From positions 16,927,583-16,991,582 of the forward strand of contig CM052359.1 in NCBI GenBank assembly GCA_028551475.1: a DNA stretch of 64,000 nucleotides, in the 5' to 3' direction. Of the stretch, positions 26,906 to 39,954 are shown one piece after another. The translations under genes were made by a program, and so were the position numbers. The notes beneath the pieces were generated by a model. It was not told the origin of the DNA, did not search any database, and saw only the letters and a program-made list of their open reading frames with translations. Source of the DNA: Casuarina equisetifolia. Its lineage: Eukaryota > Streptophyta > Magnoliopsida > Fagales > Casuarinaceae. Within the stretch, counting starts at the first letter, position 1. Each line of letters starts with the position of its first letter.

Positions 26906-29396
26906 ATCTAAAACTAAGGCAACTTAAGCCATTTTTGAATTGATTCATGTAGATATATGGGGGTTGTATAAGGCTTCAACATGTTCAATGGCGAAATATT
27001 GCCTTATAATTGTGGATGATTTTTTATGAGGAACATTGGCTTTTTTCATGAACATAAAAGTTGAAACTTTGGACAACCTCAAGTTATTTTTTGCTATAGT
27101 TTCAACATAATTCAATACCAAAAATTTGTGCATTTGCACTAACAATGCATTGGATTTTTTTGGATCCAAATGCACATCCTTCTTTGCATTTCATGTTATC
27201 ATCCATGAAAATTCACATTCATACAACATTTGACAAAATGGGCTTGTGAAAAGAAAACATTGCAATATTTTCAATGTTGCTTGAACATTAAAATTCCAAG
27301 CACACTTACCTATTTGATTTTGGGTGAATGTGTGCTCATAGCTACATATCTTATTAATATGACACCCACTTAATTGCTTAAAGGAAAAATCCATTTCATG
27401 ATTCTCTTTGGTAAATCTCAACCTCTAAACCATTTAAGAGTATTTGGTTACCTATGTTATGCCACTGACCTCATGCAATTTGACAAGTTTATAGGATATC
27501 TTTTCACACAAAAAGGATATTAACTCTTTGATATAAAGGAAGATAGATTTATTACTAGTTGTGATGTTATTATTCATGAGGATACATTTCCCATTTTCAA
27601 ATTGCTTTTATTCCTTCTCATGTGCTTTCATATACACCACATGTTGATAATTTGCATGCATCACCTTCATCATTTGACATTGGGGCATTGAGCTATGATT
27701 CATTATCTCTTAATCCTATCATACTTTCAATCAAGATTCTTATTAACCCTAACTCCATTACCTCATAATACAAATGATCCTACTATTGCCATTGTCCCAT
27801 ATTAACCATTACTACCACCAATAACCACACCATGTTTTTGTGATTGAACTCATAAACCTCCTTGGACAATTGATTATGTTTTTTCTACCCAAGAGACCCA
27901 TACAACTCATTCCATCTCCCATGTTATCCTATCATAGACTTTTTCCTCAATATAGTTAGTTCATTGTAACCATACCAACCATTTATTGAACTTTAAATCT
28001 ATCAAGAAGTTGTCCATGATTGTAGATGGTGTGTTTCCATGGTCAAGGAGATTAGGCGTTAGAGTTGAATTGTACATGAGTATATAAGATCAAATACAAT
28101 GTAGATGAGAGTATGGAGTTCTACAAAGCATGATTAGTGGCAAAAGGGTGTAATTAGTGCAAGGACATTGATTATCAAGAGACATTTGCTCTTACTAGAA
28201 AGATGGTAATTGTGCTATTTTATATGTTCTTACAACCAAAGATCATTGGCAACTACACAAAATGGATGTTCAAAATACTTTTTTGTGAAGTGACTTTGAT
28301 ATTGAGGTATACATGAGGGTTCTAGAATGAATTTGTTAAAGGACAAGCAACAAAGTGTGTAGATTGCAAAAATGACTTTATGGCTTAGAGCAAACATCAA
28401 GACAATGGTACCACAAGTTTATAAAGGTGTTGATCAATAGTAGCTTTCATCATTCATATCATGGTTATTCTTTGTTCATCAAGACAATGGGTAAGCAGTT
28501 GCCTATCATTTTCTTATATATTGATGACATAATCATTATGGGTGGTGATGAAGTATCAATTTTAGAACTAAAGAGTTATTTGCATTCCAAGTTCCACATG
28601 AAAGATCTTAAGCTAGTTAGATACTTTCTTGGCATAGAGTTTGTTAGATCTAAACTTGGGATCCTAATCAATTAGAGGAAATATGCTCTGGAAATTATAT
28701 TAGAATGTGGATTGGGTGCAATCTTGCAAAAACCCTTATGGAGGAGAATCATAAGCTCACTACTCCAAGATATGATGTTGTAATGAAAGATGTGAATGGT
28801 CCTTCACTCATTGATATTACTAATTATCCACATCTTATTGGAAAATTAATTTATCTTACCATCATTAAACATAACATATGTTATGTAGTACATATCCTTA
28901 ACCAATTTATGTACACTTCTTAGGAGGCAACCATTCAGATAGTTAGGTATCTCAAATGCTCTGCAAGTTTAGGACTACTCATGAGATGAGATACTAAGTT
29001 AGATCTTCAAGCTTATTATGGCTTTGATTATGGAAGGTGCCCCATGAGTAGGAAATCTATGACAAGCTTTTGTATAAAACTTGAGGATTCTCTTGTTATT
29101 GGCTTATTTAATGATCAAGGGGTACCATACCCAAGACTTGTGTCTTTATTCTATGACAATAAATCTACGATGAAGATTGCTATAAATCCCATAGTCCATG
29201 AGAAGACTAAACATATAGAGATCAATTACCATTTCATTCACAAAAGAATTGCATGAAGAATCATTTAGACTTGTCATAATTCAAGTAAGGATCAACCATT
29301 AGATATTTTTGCCAAAGTATTGAGAATACAACAACACCGTTTTTTTCTTGGCAAGCTAGGAACGTATGACTTATTTGAAGTGCTAGCTTAAGGGGT

Positions 29397-29707
29397 TGTT
29401 AAAAGTGTGTGTATGTCATGTATAGACTAGAAAGGGCATTTTAGACTTTTCACTATATACTCTTTATTATGTGATAATAAATCTAGTTAGTTTGTTAAGG
29501 TTGTTGAATCTATTATGTTAAATCTATTAGTTGTTAAATTGTTCCATCTTGTCCTTATACTCGTTCTTGTATTAAATCTTCCATTGATCATTTCGACTGC
29601 TGCAATAACACATTTGTTAAATTATTATGCAATCTTTGGTATTTAAGATTTTATATTTGTTAATGTTTCATACATATTGTCAATTGGTTTTGGAATGTAC
29701 TCTTATA
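29397..29707 (+). repeat. LTR of element D, flanked by PPT and PBS
   Basis: It starts TGTTAAAAGTGTGTG after the purine tract. It ends at ..TCTTATA immediately before TGGTATCAAAGTC (29708-29720), a primer-binding-site match of the initiator-Met type. It therefore carries a 3'-LTR context on its left and a 5'-LTR context on its right. Confidence 0.7.
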
Positions 29708-29880
29708 TGGTATCAAAGTCATGTTTCAATCATAAGACCTATAAGTTATGAGTCTTTATAAATTCTTATAATTAACTTTTGAGTTAAGCTTTAAGCTTTT
29801 AGCATTATCTCTCATTAAAGGAATTTTTTTTCCATCACAATTATCCTCTTTACAACATCAAAATGAAAACCAGGCCACAT
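29708..29880 (+). mobile_element. Leader remnant of a second copia copy after the D LTR
   Basis: It begins with the primer-binding-site-like TGGTATCAAAGTC and continues as AT-rich leader-like sequence until the solo LTR at 29881. No gag is recognisable. Confidence 0.45.
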
Positions 29881-30815
29881 TGCTAGGTTTCTGTTCGATC
29901 ACATTTTGATCGGTTTGACCAGGTGGAGGTAACTCGTGAATGCCAAAGCCTCGGGAAGGCAACGCCCTCAGAATCCGATCAAATCTAATGCAAGCCTAAG
30001 CCCAAGCCCAAGCAGTGAACCGACACTGAAGGGAAAAACGACGTATAAAGTTTCTCACTTTGATTGAACCTATGAGGAAATACTAAAACACCAACGATGT
30101 ATTTGAATCACAAGTAAAATAAACAAATCACAATCAACACAAAAGAATTTCTACGTGGAAAAACTCCTCCAATGTGAAGGATAAAAAACCACGGGACCGA
30201 TCACGGAGTCCACCCAAATCTCCACTATATCAATCGTTAGGTTACAACCCAATCAAGTCCTTAACAATAGCAACATGACTAAGATTCACTGATTCAACAA
30301 TAATAGAATCACCAATAAATAGTGAAGAAACAAGTTGTAAACAACAACTTAACCAAGAAAAAGTTGGAGAAATATCACCCAGATTTTCGACCACAATCTG
30401 CTGACTTCAAGAGCTCCAAACGACGATCCAATCGTTCACAATGAAGAACACCCAATCCCGAACCTGCTGACAAAAAATCAGCTCAATCGGACTACGAATC
30501 GACCTTGATCAAACGTTTGATCAACTGCTGCGCATGGCCTCTAATTCCTGCGAAATTATGCTCTTTTCTTTTCTCTCTCTCTCTCTTTTCTTTGACGGCC
30601 ACTCACCTCTTCTCTTAAAGAAAAAATCCTATATTTTTTCTTTTAAACCTTAGGGTCATATTACCCTAATTGGACTCAATAATAAGGGCCATATTACCCT
30701 AATTGAACCCAATAATAAGTCCCCGAATATGAGCTGAACCAACCCAACAGACACAATATCTAACTTGGAAACCTCCATCCACACGCGGCCTCAACTGGAT
30801 AGGCTTGTGCCGACA
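29881..30815 (-). mobile_element. Solo LTR (copia-like) upstream of the kinase gene
   Basis: A 935-bp block with plus-strand ends TGCTAGGTTTC and GTGCCGACA is bounded by a perfect 5-bp target duplication CACAT (29876-29880 and 30816-30820). In minus sense it starts TGTCGGCACAAGCC and contains GTGGATTTGGG..TTTTTCCACGTAG, typical of copia LTRs. A CT-rich run lies at about 30570-30595 and a partial tandem duplication (CATATTACCCTAATTG) at about 30657-30700. There is no coding sequence. Confidence 0.75.
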
Positions 30816-30820
30816 CACAT

Positions 30821-31140
30821 ATGGCAGTTTTGTTATCACAAGATTTTTCCCCTAAGATATGAGAATACAAAGGATGAGGTTTTTTGGAATCAATCTCATG
30901 CAGCAGTCAAAACAAACTATGAAGAAAAATGTGAAAATTGATTAAGTTACGCTTTATTTCACATCCTACTTGATGTCATGTTGCTTCCACTCTAATGGAC
31001 CGACTGGGTGGGGTCCGCTGGGGCCCGTCGTGACAGTCATTCTCGAAACGATCGAGGGCTGAGCTATGCTACGTGGATGCCCATTCAAGAAAACTACACC
31101 CCTACACGTAACCCATCATGCTTTCGTGTGAATCAGGTTG
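30821..31140. promoter_or_regulatory. Upstream region of the PPK gene
   Basis: This is the stretch between the solo LTR duplication and the CT-rich leader of the kinase gene. It turns GC-richer from about 31000. I see no clear TATA box. Confidence 0.4.
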
Positions 31141-31355
31141 GCATCAGTCTTTCCCATGCTCGTACCTCTCCCTCTCTCTCCCCCTCTCTCTCCGAACTTC
31201 ACATCCATACACTCACATACCCACCCAAGAAACGGCCCTCCGTTCTTTTGCAGCCTCTCTCTTCCATCCGCTTAAATTTTCAATCTTCTAGAAATTTTCG
31301 CACGCCTTCTTAGCTACCATCTTTGCCGACTTCTAAGTTAACTTCATCGCCTAAG
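31141..31355 (+). other. Probable 5' UTR exon of the PPK gene
   Basis: A CT-rich leader (CCTCTCCCTCTCTCTCC at about 31166) ends at a good donor, CTAAG|GTGCGT (31355/31356). The next exon probably starts at 32894 after a polypyrimidine-AG acceptor, 53 nt before the ATG at 32947. The transcription start is not determinable. Confidence 0.5.
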
Positions 31356-32161
31356 GTGCGTGTCTGATACAGTTTGTCGTTACTCTATTCTCATCTCTCA
31401 TTCTTGCAAAGGGGCTTTGTGAACCAACAGCTGTAGATACCACGTACCCACTATTCCATATTTTGCTTTGATGTTTTGTATTGAACGTGCGTTGGTAGAT
31501 TTGAACCTGCTTGGGGGTGCTGATATTTTTGAGAGTTGTTTGTATTGTGTTTGACTGCTTGTGATGTGTTTGCATAGTTTTTTGGATCATCAACTATTGC
31601 AGGGCGGGCCAATTGATTTGGGTTTGAGTAATATTGCTATCAAATTTTGCAGAGAGGTGTTTTTACAATTGAAGATTGAGATTTTGGCTTTGCTTGTGGT
31701 TTGTGGATTATATTTTTGGAGTCCAGTGTTGAGTTTCTTTTTGTTTGTGTGGCAACGTTGCTGTAGAAAAAGATGGCTTTCTGGCCACCCCACGCAGTTC
31801 GAAGTTGTTTTAACTAATGGAATAATGGCCCTTCTAGATAGAGGTTATAGTTTTACCTTGAATTTGGTAAAGCCTTGATTAATTCTATTTTTGTTGCTTT
31901 CTGATAGATTTAAGCTAGCACTTTAAGTCCGGTGAATCAGTTTCTTTCTTTGTAACTTCATTGACCAGAGGAAAATAAAGAAAGAAGTATCTGGAAAGGA
32001 AAGATGATAAGGACAAACCAAATAAGTCAATCATTCATGGGAACTAAGTTTGTAAAGTTGCAGTTTTAGGCTCGATTGTTGAGTGTTTGACCCCGTTGAA
32101 GATTTGGTTATCCCCTTTTTGTACTAAGAACTCAAACTGAAGACAATGCAGCGATACTTCA

Positions 32162-32251
32162 TTATCATTGCTTTCAAATCTCTCATTTCAGTTATCATTG
32201 CTTTGAAATCTCTCATTTCAGTTATTATTGCTTTCAAATCTCTCATTTCAG
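32162..32251 (+). repeat. Three tandem 30-bp units in the 5' UTR intron of PPK
   Basis: Units at 32162-32191, 32192-32221 and 32222-32251 differ at one or two bases. Each ends in CTCTCATTTCAG, a textbook splice-acceptor shape. Confidence 0.95.
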
Positions 32252-32946
32252 CCACTGAGCAACTTGATCAGAGAATTTGGTAAGACCATTCTTCTGTGAG
32301 GGTAATAATTCTTTGTTGCAGTACGTTTTATGCTTCAAGGTTCAGTCCACTAGGTCCTAAATACATTCCCGAAACCTGTTGGCTAGTGTTAGGTCCAAAT
32401 ATGTCATGTTTCAAAATAGATCCCCTTGACTGCTTAAAATGATTTTAAACAATCATATTAGGCTGCTTTCTGAAGCCCTTAAGTTTTCCAATTATGGGCT
32501 TTTGGTTCATTTGAGTACTTTATCACCTTTACCCATCTAATGATTAGTAAGTTGTACATGTGTTCAATGGGTTGTGAAGCTATAACTTTACCCTCCATCC
32601 AATTCTTGCAGGTCCAACAAAGTTTCAATTGATTTAGAGTTCATTGAAAAAGAATGCAAGCACTAAATTGTGATCCACTTGATTGAAATTGACGTTCATG
32701 ATTGTTTAGATTTAAGTCAGGATATTGTTTATTTAAGGAAAAACACGTTCTCTATCAGAGATGGAATTTTTCCTTAAATATCTGAATTAGCACCCAGGGC
32801 AACAACTTTTTGGGTTAAATGGTTATCACATTTGTTCATTTTCTTTCACTTAATAATATTCATTTTATCTGGTTTTGTTTCAATTGCTCAAGGTCCCTTG
32901 GAATTGGTGGGGAAGGGACGGAGATTTCCTTTTGTATGGGAAAAGA

Positions 32947-35900
32947 ATGCCTAATACAAGAAGTGGTGTTCGGAGATCAAAGAGGGTGAATAATGTCCAG
33001 GAGAATCCTCCTTTGGTGGTTTCAACTGTTAGGCCAGGGACAGAAAGAGGTAAAGGCCCTAAAGCCTCAGTTCTGAAGTTAACACTGAAATCCAATCACC
33101 CCAGCATTCTTTTAACTCAATCCAGGCCTGGCTGGCAGTGGCAGAGGTAGAGGATTCAGAGCTATGCATCAAGACAAGAATACCAGGCCTCTTGGTGCTG
33201 AAGTAGGTGGCCCCAGATGCGGGGGTTTGAATTTCCCAGAAAAAGAGGCAGTTGCCATTCAGGATGACCTAGCAGTTCAGAAATGTGCAGAAAAATTAGC
33301 CGCTGAGGCGGAGGGAAGCACAAGTCCACTTCCTGAACGGGTACTATTTTGTATCTACTTTCAATTGGCAGAATAATCAATCTCTTTGGCTATCTTTCTT
33401 TGGCTTCTTTAGTTCATCTTTCTGTAAGAGTTTTACTCATGATTGATAGTTTCCATATGTCCTTATTTATATCAGCTCATATCATATTGTGCTCTTTTGA
33501 TCTTCATTAGATCTTCATTATGCCAAATAATCTAGATGACCTTTCCTTGACCTGATTAAGCGATGATTTCTTTTGCCAATTTTTGGGTTTAACATCTGGT
33601 GCTAGTTTGAAATGGTAGATTTCTAAATTCTTATAGGACTTCCGTTGTAGTTACATAGTTTTTCTATGCTCATCAACTATGATTCATGACTTTTGTGAGT
33701 GACATAAGCAGTAACTTTGTTAAAAAGAAGCCTTCCTGCTTCAAGACTCTGTTCAATTGACTTCTACAAATTTTATGACCTATTAACACTATCGCATTCT
33801 GTTAAACTTTTATGAGAAAAGGTTGTACTTCATTCTGATACTTGTCACTGAAACTTAGCTTTTCTTTAGAACATAAAATTCATGGAATTTTCTTTTTCAA
33901 AAAAAAAAAAGAAAAAAGAAAAAAAGAAAAAAAGAACTCTTAGGTGTCATGTTGCCTTTGAATTAATGATTTCCTATTTCGTGACTCTTATATTTGGATA
34001 TAAGGAAAAAAGTTAAGCTTGTGGAGGACTAGGTTCTTAACACTACTTAGATAATTCTGCCCTCTTTTTTTTTTTTTTCGTTGGTGCCATTTGCCTCCTT
34101 TGTTTGTGGGGTGGGCTTGGACGACAGAACTTTTGATTGTTTTCTTTAAACTCATTTACTTGTATTCAAAGATCATTTAATAGTTTTTATGGAACAAAGT
34201 TAAAGTTTTCTTTCTTGAAAATTTCCAAGCAGTCAGTGCATGTTTTTTAACTTATCATGTTAAGTATTTTAACATGTTTACAAGACATAACATATTCTGG
34301 TTGTACGTCTCATTTAATGTCAAATGAGCATGCGATGCATTCTTGTACTTATATACTAACAACTCTCTGTTACCTGTAAGAATTTCCTCCAGAGATTTCA
34401 TGAATTGGAACATTCTTTGAACAAATAATGATTTCTTTTTATTTTCTACTTGCCTTTTCAGGTTCAGGTTGGTGACTCCCCTGTGTATAAGTTAGACAGG
34501 AAACTGGGTAAAGGGGGCTTTGGGCAAGTATACGTTGGAAGAAGAGTGACCGCTGGCACAGGACACAATGGTTCTGATGCCTCCGAGGTGAATTCTCTTG
34601 TTCTGTGGTATAACCGTGTAATTTTACCAAGCGGGCTGGTTCTTCTGCCGATGCATTTCCCTGTACTCTTTTATAGGTTGCCTTGAAGTTTGAGCATCGA
34701 AAAAGTAAAGGATGTAATTCTGCTCCTCCTTTTGAGTGGCAAGTATACAAGTAAGGTCAATTTTCACTATCGGTTGAATTCTAACGTTCAGGATGCAACT
34801 AATCTCCCTTTTTATATCATGAAGCAATCTTAATGGTAGCTATGGACTTCCCTTGGTCCATTATAAAGGTCAACAGGGAGACTACTACATCCTAGTAAGT
34901 ATTTTACCAGCATCTTTGTCTGATTTACTAGTTTCAGTTTGATACGTGATTATTCCTGATTGTGAATGTAGGTGATGGACATTTTAGGCCCAAGTTTATG
35001 GGATGTCTGGAACTCTAACAACCAGATGTAAGAAAGATTTAATGGTTCTTGAAACTATCCTCTATCCAACAAGAGAGGTCTTCTATTTTATATGCTGATC
35101 TTATCTCTTGTAATCCTACCCATACACAGGTTGTCAGAAGAGATGGTTTCTTGTATAGCAGTGGAGGCAATATCAATTCTAGAGCAACTTCATTACAAGG
35201 GGTACTTTTCAACTTTTTTTTTTTCTTCTTTTCTTGAGGTAATTATATTGATAGTTTTTTGGTCTTAACCACAGTTTTGTGCATGGAGATGTTAAGCCAG
35301 AGAACTTTTTGCTTGGTCAGCCTGGAACACCTAATGAAAAAAAGTTGTATCTTGTTGATCTTGGTTTAGGTATGTCTTTCCATTAGATATGTTGTAACAA
35401 CTGTTCATAGACATCTGGAGATGTTTCTAATGCTGCTTTTTTTTTTTTTTTTCCGTTTTTCATATACAATTGTGGATAGACTTGTAAAGCGATCTACTAT
35501 TGTTTCTTTTTCAGCATCAAGATGGAAGGACACATATTCCGGTCAACATGTTGATTATGATCAGAAGCCCGATGTTTTCAGGTAACTATTCGTTTCTGCA
35601 GCTGTCTTAAATTTAGTGGAAGATAAGATATAATTTTTTTTTATCTTTTTTGTTAGATATGCCAAGTAAAAACCGCTTGAGAATGAGCCTGTAATTACCA
35701 AATGATGTTTGAAGCTATATGTTGAAATAGCCTGATTTATCTTATGCTTTCTGCAGGGGAACAGTTCGCTATGCAAGTGTACATGCTCATTTGGGTAGGA
35801 CAGGAAGCCGAAGGGATGATCTGGAGTCATTAGCATATACACTAATATTTCTCCTTAGAGGGAAACTTCCCTGGCAAGGTTATGTTGTAAGTCCACTTTA

Positions 35901-38900
35901 CTGTTCCACAATTAATCAAATTGCAACTTAGTAGCATAGACTTCCTTGCTATTTTCCCCTTCTCCCCTTCTCTCTGTGTGTGTATATCCAATTCTTAATT
36001 GAATATTGGACTGCAGGGAGAAAACAAAGGATTTCTTGTTTGTAAGAAGAAGATGTCAACGTCTCCTGAGATGCTGTGTTGTTTGTGTCCTCCTCCTTTT
36101 CAACAGTTTCTTGAGATGGTGACCAATATGAGATTTGACGAAGAGCCAAATTACTCAGAACTAATTTCCCTTTTTGATGACAGTATTGGTTCCAATGCAA
36201 CAGCCCGACCTATCAGGATTAATGGATCTATAACGGTAGTTTGGGGTGTTCAATTATTGATATTGTTTTATGGAGAATCTTTTAAATTTCTTATTGTTGC
36301 TCTTTCATTTGTTATAGGTAGGTCAAAAAAGGGGGACATCAGTTGTTGAAGTAGAAGATGGTGAGCGACTTAAAAAGAGGATCAGACTTGGTGCTCCAGC
36401 CACCCAGTGGATCTCTGTCTATAATTCCAGATCGTCAATGAAACAGAGGTGAATGAGCTTCTTCCTCTCCCTTTTTCTATATTAGCCATGACGGAATCTG
36501 GTAAAATTTTGGTTGAAGTCTTAGCTTTGACCAGAGATCAGTTTATAGTTCACCTTATTGGTTTCATATTATTAGATAATTTGAAGCACCAAGACCCATG
36601 GAATTTAGTTCGTTTGTCCTGTTTTGTACTGCGCTTGCTGTGGCCTTTTAAAATATTTGCTTTTGATCATTATGATAACCATTTCCTTCTCAAACTTGGA
36701 AATGTTTTTGGGGGTGTCATTAATTAATTTATGTTTGTATCCCGTAAATGATTTGGTGTCTAGTACGGCTTCATTATCTCTTTATGGAAGGAGAATGTGT
36801 ATCCATCAATCAGCTGTCATCCTGTTCTTTTGGGTAATCCCCTTATAGATTGCTACAGAGACAGTCAACATTACTGAGTGAAAGAGCCTTTAATAATGGA
36901 ACCCATGGTTGAGCGTTAGAGTTTGAATCCATGCTCACCTTTTATAGTTGACATTAGTTCTTTTACTGGATGCCAAAGTCAGTAGTGACTGTTAGCTTTT
37001 GATGACCCTTTTCCACTAGTTGGTTTTATATTCTTTATCTTCTCAACAAGTGATCTAGCACCTTTACTACAGATATCACTACAATGTTATGGACTCAAGA
37101 TTACTCCTACACGTGGAGAAAGGAAGAGAAGATGGTTTGTACATTAGCTGCGTAGCTTCATCAGCAAATTTGTGGGCTGTTATCATGGATGCAGGGACAA
37201 GTTTCACGTCCCAGGTTTATGAAATATCTCCCATGTTCTTGCATAAGGTTCGTATTCCTATAACTTTAACCAATTTTGGAATTTATTGTTTTTAATCAGT
37301 TGTTTCTCAAAAAACTCTAGAAAATAAGCAGTGTTGACTCTTACCATTTAATTGACATCCTAAAGCTCTCCATTATAAGATCTATCATATAAAATATATA
37401 ATGAGAACCATCACTTTGATACCATTTGAAGATTACAGTTTATTGTTAAAGAGATATCCAGAAAATGAAGAAAAATTTGTTAAACTTTAAAATCATACTC
37501 TGATCTCATGTTAAATTATCAATTGTTCCAAAAGTTTAAGTTAATAGGATAATATTGCATCTAATCATCTAACCAACATACTTAAAATATTTAGTATGTG
37601 ACAGTTAAACAACTTCATTTCTTCTAATTGCTTCATCAGGAGTGGATAATGGGGCAATGGGACAAGAATTACTACATCACTTCTGTAGCGGGTGCATGCA
37701 ATGGCAGTGCCTTGGTGGTAATGTCCCAAGGTAATTAACAATGATTTAATTTTTCCTTTGATTGTTACTTAGATGGTTTCATAACCATTATTTATTACAT
37801 GGGGCAAATTTATCTGTAATTGTGGGGATCCATCTGCTGAGAACCAGCAAGGCGCTTAAGTTTAGTTTGGGCATGATAAGTGAATTTCCTTAGCTGATTC
37901 TCTTTCACATTCTGCTTCTTATCCAATTGGCATGCACATGCATATTCCTTTATGTGCTGTCTCTCAAGAGAGTGTAATCTAGGCATTAGAGAATGTTGGA
38001 GTGATAATAAGATATCTGACCACAATTTGCATCACTGGATCTTTTTAACCGTTAATTGACTGGATTTACCATGCCAATAATCATTTTCATTTTGTACACT
38101 CAGGCATGGGAAGCTCACTTGTCAATATGTTTCTTTATTTTTCTGTCTTTTAATGACTTTTCTTATAATTAAGTTGGGTTTGGTTGAGAATTTCTTGAAA
38201 CTGAAAGTTTCAGTTCTGCTGGAAAACCCATTTCATGACCAACAGACCTAAACTTTGCAAGCCCATGGGGCAATGAGAACTATGTAAATTAGATTGCTGA
38301 TGACGTTATGTGTTGTAATTTACAAGTATTATGTCTTTGGCAAATTGTTCTAACATATGTTTCATTTCCCAGCAAGTTTTTTGGAGCAGTTTTTCTTACA
38401 TATTGCCATTGTTACCTTTATTTTTTCTCCATTTGAAGGGGTGGCTTACACTCAACAGTCCTACAAAGTCAGTGATGTATTTCCGTTCAAATGGATCAAT
38501 AAGAAGTGGAAAGAAGGCTTCTCGGTTACCTCCATGACTACTGCAGGTAGCAAATGGGGAATTGTCATGTCCCGCAATGCTGGCTATCCTAATCAGGTAG
38601 TTCAACCTCACATTCTTGTGTTCCATTGTGGGTAAAATACTGCAATGAGAGAGCCTTATGTCTTGTACGGTATTCTTAGGTCGTTGAACTTGATTTCCTT
38701 TATCCAAGTGAAGGAATTCATAGAAGGTGGGAAAGTGGATATAGGATCACCTCAACTGCTGCTACATCAGATCAAGCTGCATTCATACTTAGTGCACCAA
38801 AGAGGAGATCACTTGATGTGGCACAAGAAACTCTGAGAACATCTTCTTTTCCTTGTCATCATGCTAAGGTACATCAGATCCATGCATCCATATTCGTTTG

Positions 38901-39954
38901 GGAGAGTTCTATATAATATTGAGTTATCATCTTCAATTTAGCTTGAGAAAAGAACTCGTTTTATGATATAGATATAATTTTTCGATATCACCTTCTCTCC
39001 TTGCTCCTTCTAATTCTGGTTTTAGTAATTTTAATAAAGATTTGTATTAGATGCCCTGTCAAAGAGAAATCCGGTTTCTGCTTTCATTCAATATTAGCAG
39101 AGGTAGAAGTCTCTAAGCTCCCCTTTTCTATCCACCTCCTAAAACTTATCACCAGGATGTTATACATTCTTCATTTTATGGTTATGGTTATGGTTATGGA
39201 ATGATATTTTAACCGCAAAGGGCTTAAGGAAAATAAATACGTTCTTACCCGCAGCTGAAATGTGAGCTAGTTTAAATTCAGTCTGACAATGTGTTACCTT
39301 ATCCACACACCATGTAACTTATGTAATTAATCAGGATAAGGGAGGTTTATGAGTCCAACTTCCCATGATAAATGTTAAAGAAGATTTTTAACTTGGCTGT
39401 CTGTAGCTATGTTATGAGGCTTCATAACTAGAGACCAAGCCCAATTCAGTGACCTGGAGGCTAAGTTTTTTGTTAGGAGGACTATACGCAAAAAAACATA
39501 CATGATCTGGGATCTGCGGAGGGAAAACTAGGGTTATGCTAGTGCTTCCAAATCTTGTTAGAAGATATTTTCTACCGCTTTCATTAGGAAGCAAATTACC
39601 ACCCTTTTTGAAATGTATGACGTACTTTTGGAAGGGAAGATTCTCGTAGAAATAGCTCTAGCTTGTAATTACATGGTGCAAGGTTATCTGCAGAATCCTC
39701 CTGGCATAAGAAACTAGCTTGAATTTACTGCCATTGATCTATAGCCATTAGATGTTATTGTTACTCAATTCCAGGTAGATGCTCATTTCAATGATTATAA
39801 AATGGTTTGACAGAATTCTTACTCAAGTACTGAATTGTGTTATTATGCGGCTGTTGGTAGTAGAAAGTAATCCTTGCTTTTGTATATATGGCAGGAGAAA
39901 TGGACAAAGAATCAATATATTGCATCCATCTGTCATGGGAGAACAGTGTCTTGA
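32947..39954 (+). CDS. PPK/MLK-like: MUT9-like / photoregulatory protein kinase (PPK/MLK), CK1-related Ser/Thr kinase
   Basis: Seventeen coding exons join in phase: 32947-33049, 33126-33340, 34462-34587, 34677-34750, 34825-34894, 34972-35027, 35130-35201, 35275-35369, 35515-35581, 35757-35886, 36017-36235, 36318-36448, 37073-37247, 37640-37730, 38439-38596, 38680-38868 and 39895-39954, giving 676 residues. The N-terminus [13 protein letters not shown] and an RG-rich patch (GSGRGRGF) are family signatures. The kinase domain (about 107-409) has [11 protein letters not shown], the ATP lysine in VALKF (Lys152), [12 protein letters not shown] with catalytic Asp244, and VDLGLA with metal-binding Asp267. 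The conserved plant-specific C-terminal half ([25 protein letters not shown]) ends [19 protein letters not shown]. Known relatives are nuclear kinases that phosphorylate histone H3 Thr3 and photo-activated cryptochromes or PIF3; the same role is inferred here. Length, motifs and phases all look intact. Confidence 0.93.
39178..39200 (+). repeat. (ATGGTT)n short tandem in last intron of PPK
   Basis: Nearly four copies of a TATGGT-type hexamer lie in the roughly 1-kb last intron (38869-39894). Confidence 0.85.

Larger units (their letters stand above)
25937..29707 (+). mobile_element. Ty1/copia element D (degraded)
   Basis: Plus-strand copia parts in order: gag zinc-knuckle-like region (about 26020-26170), protease to pre-integrase (about 26280-26870, including an HHLGHLS motif), integrase (about 26940-27500), RT (about 27960-28700, including the catalytic-type YIDDIIIMG) and RNase H (about 28920-29300). 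It ends in a purine tract TTAAGGGG and an LTR (29397-29707). No 5' LTR was recognised. It is broken many times and old. A 19-base C run near 26873 lies inside it. Confidence 0.8.

Noticed and set aside
31351-31878. Open frames on both strands in the PPK 5' UTR intron
   Set aside because: They lie within the intron between the leader exon and the ATG exon, without family similarity.
32162-32251. CRISPR-like or satellite array
   Set aside because: Only three contiguous units without spacers in a plant intron; a simple tandem repeat.
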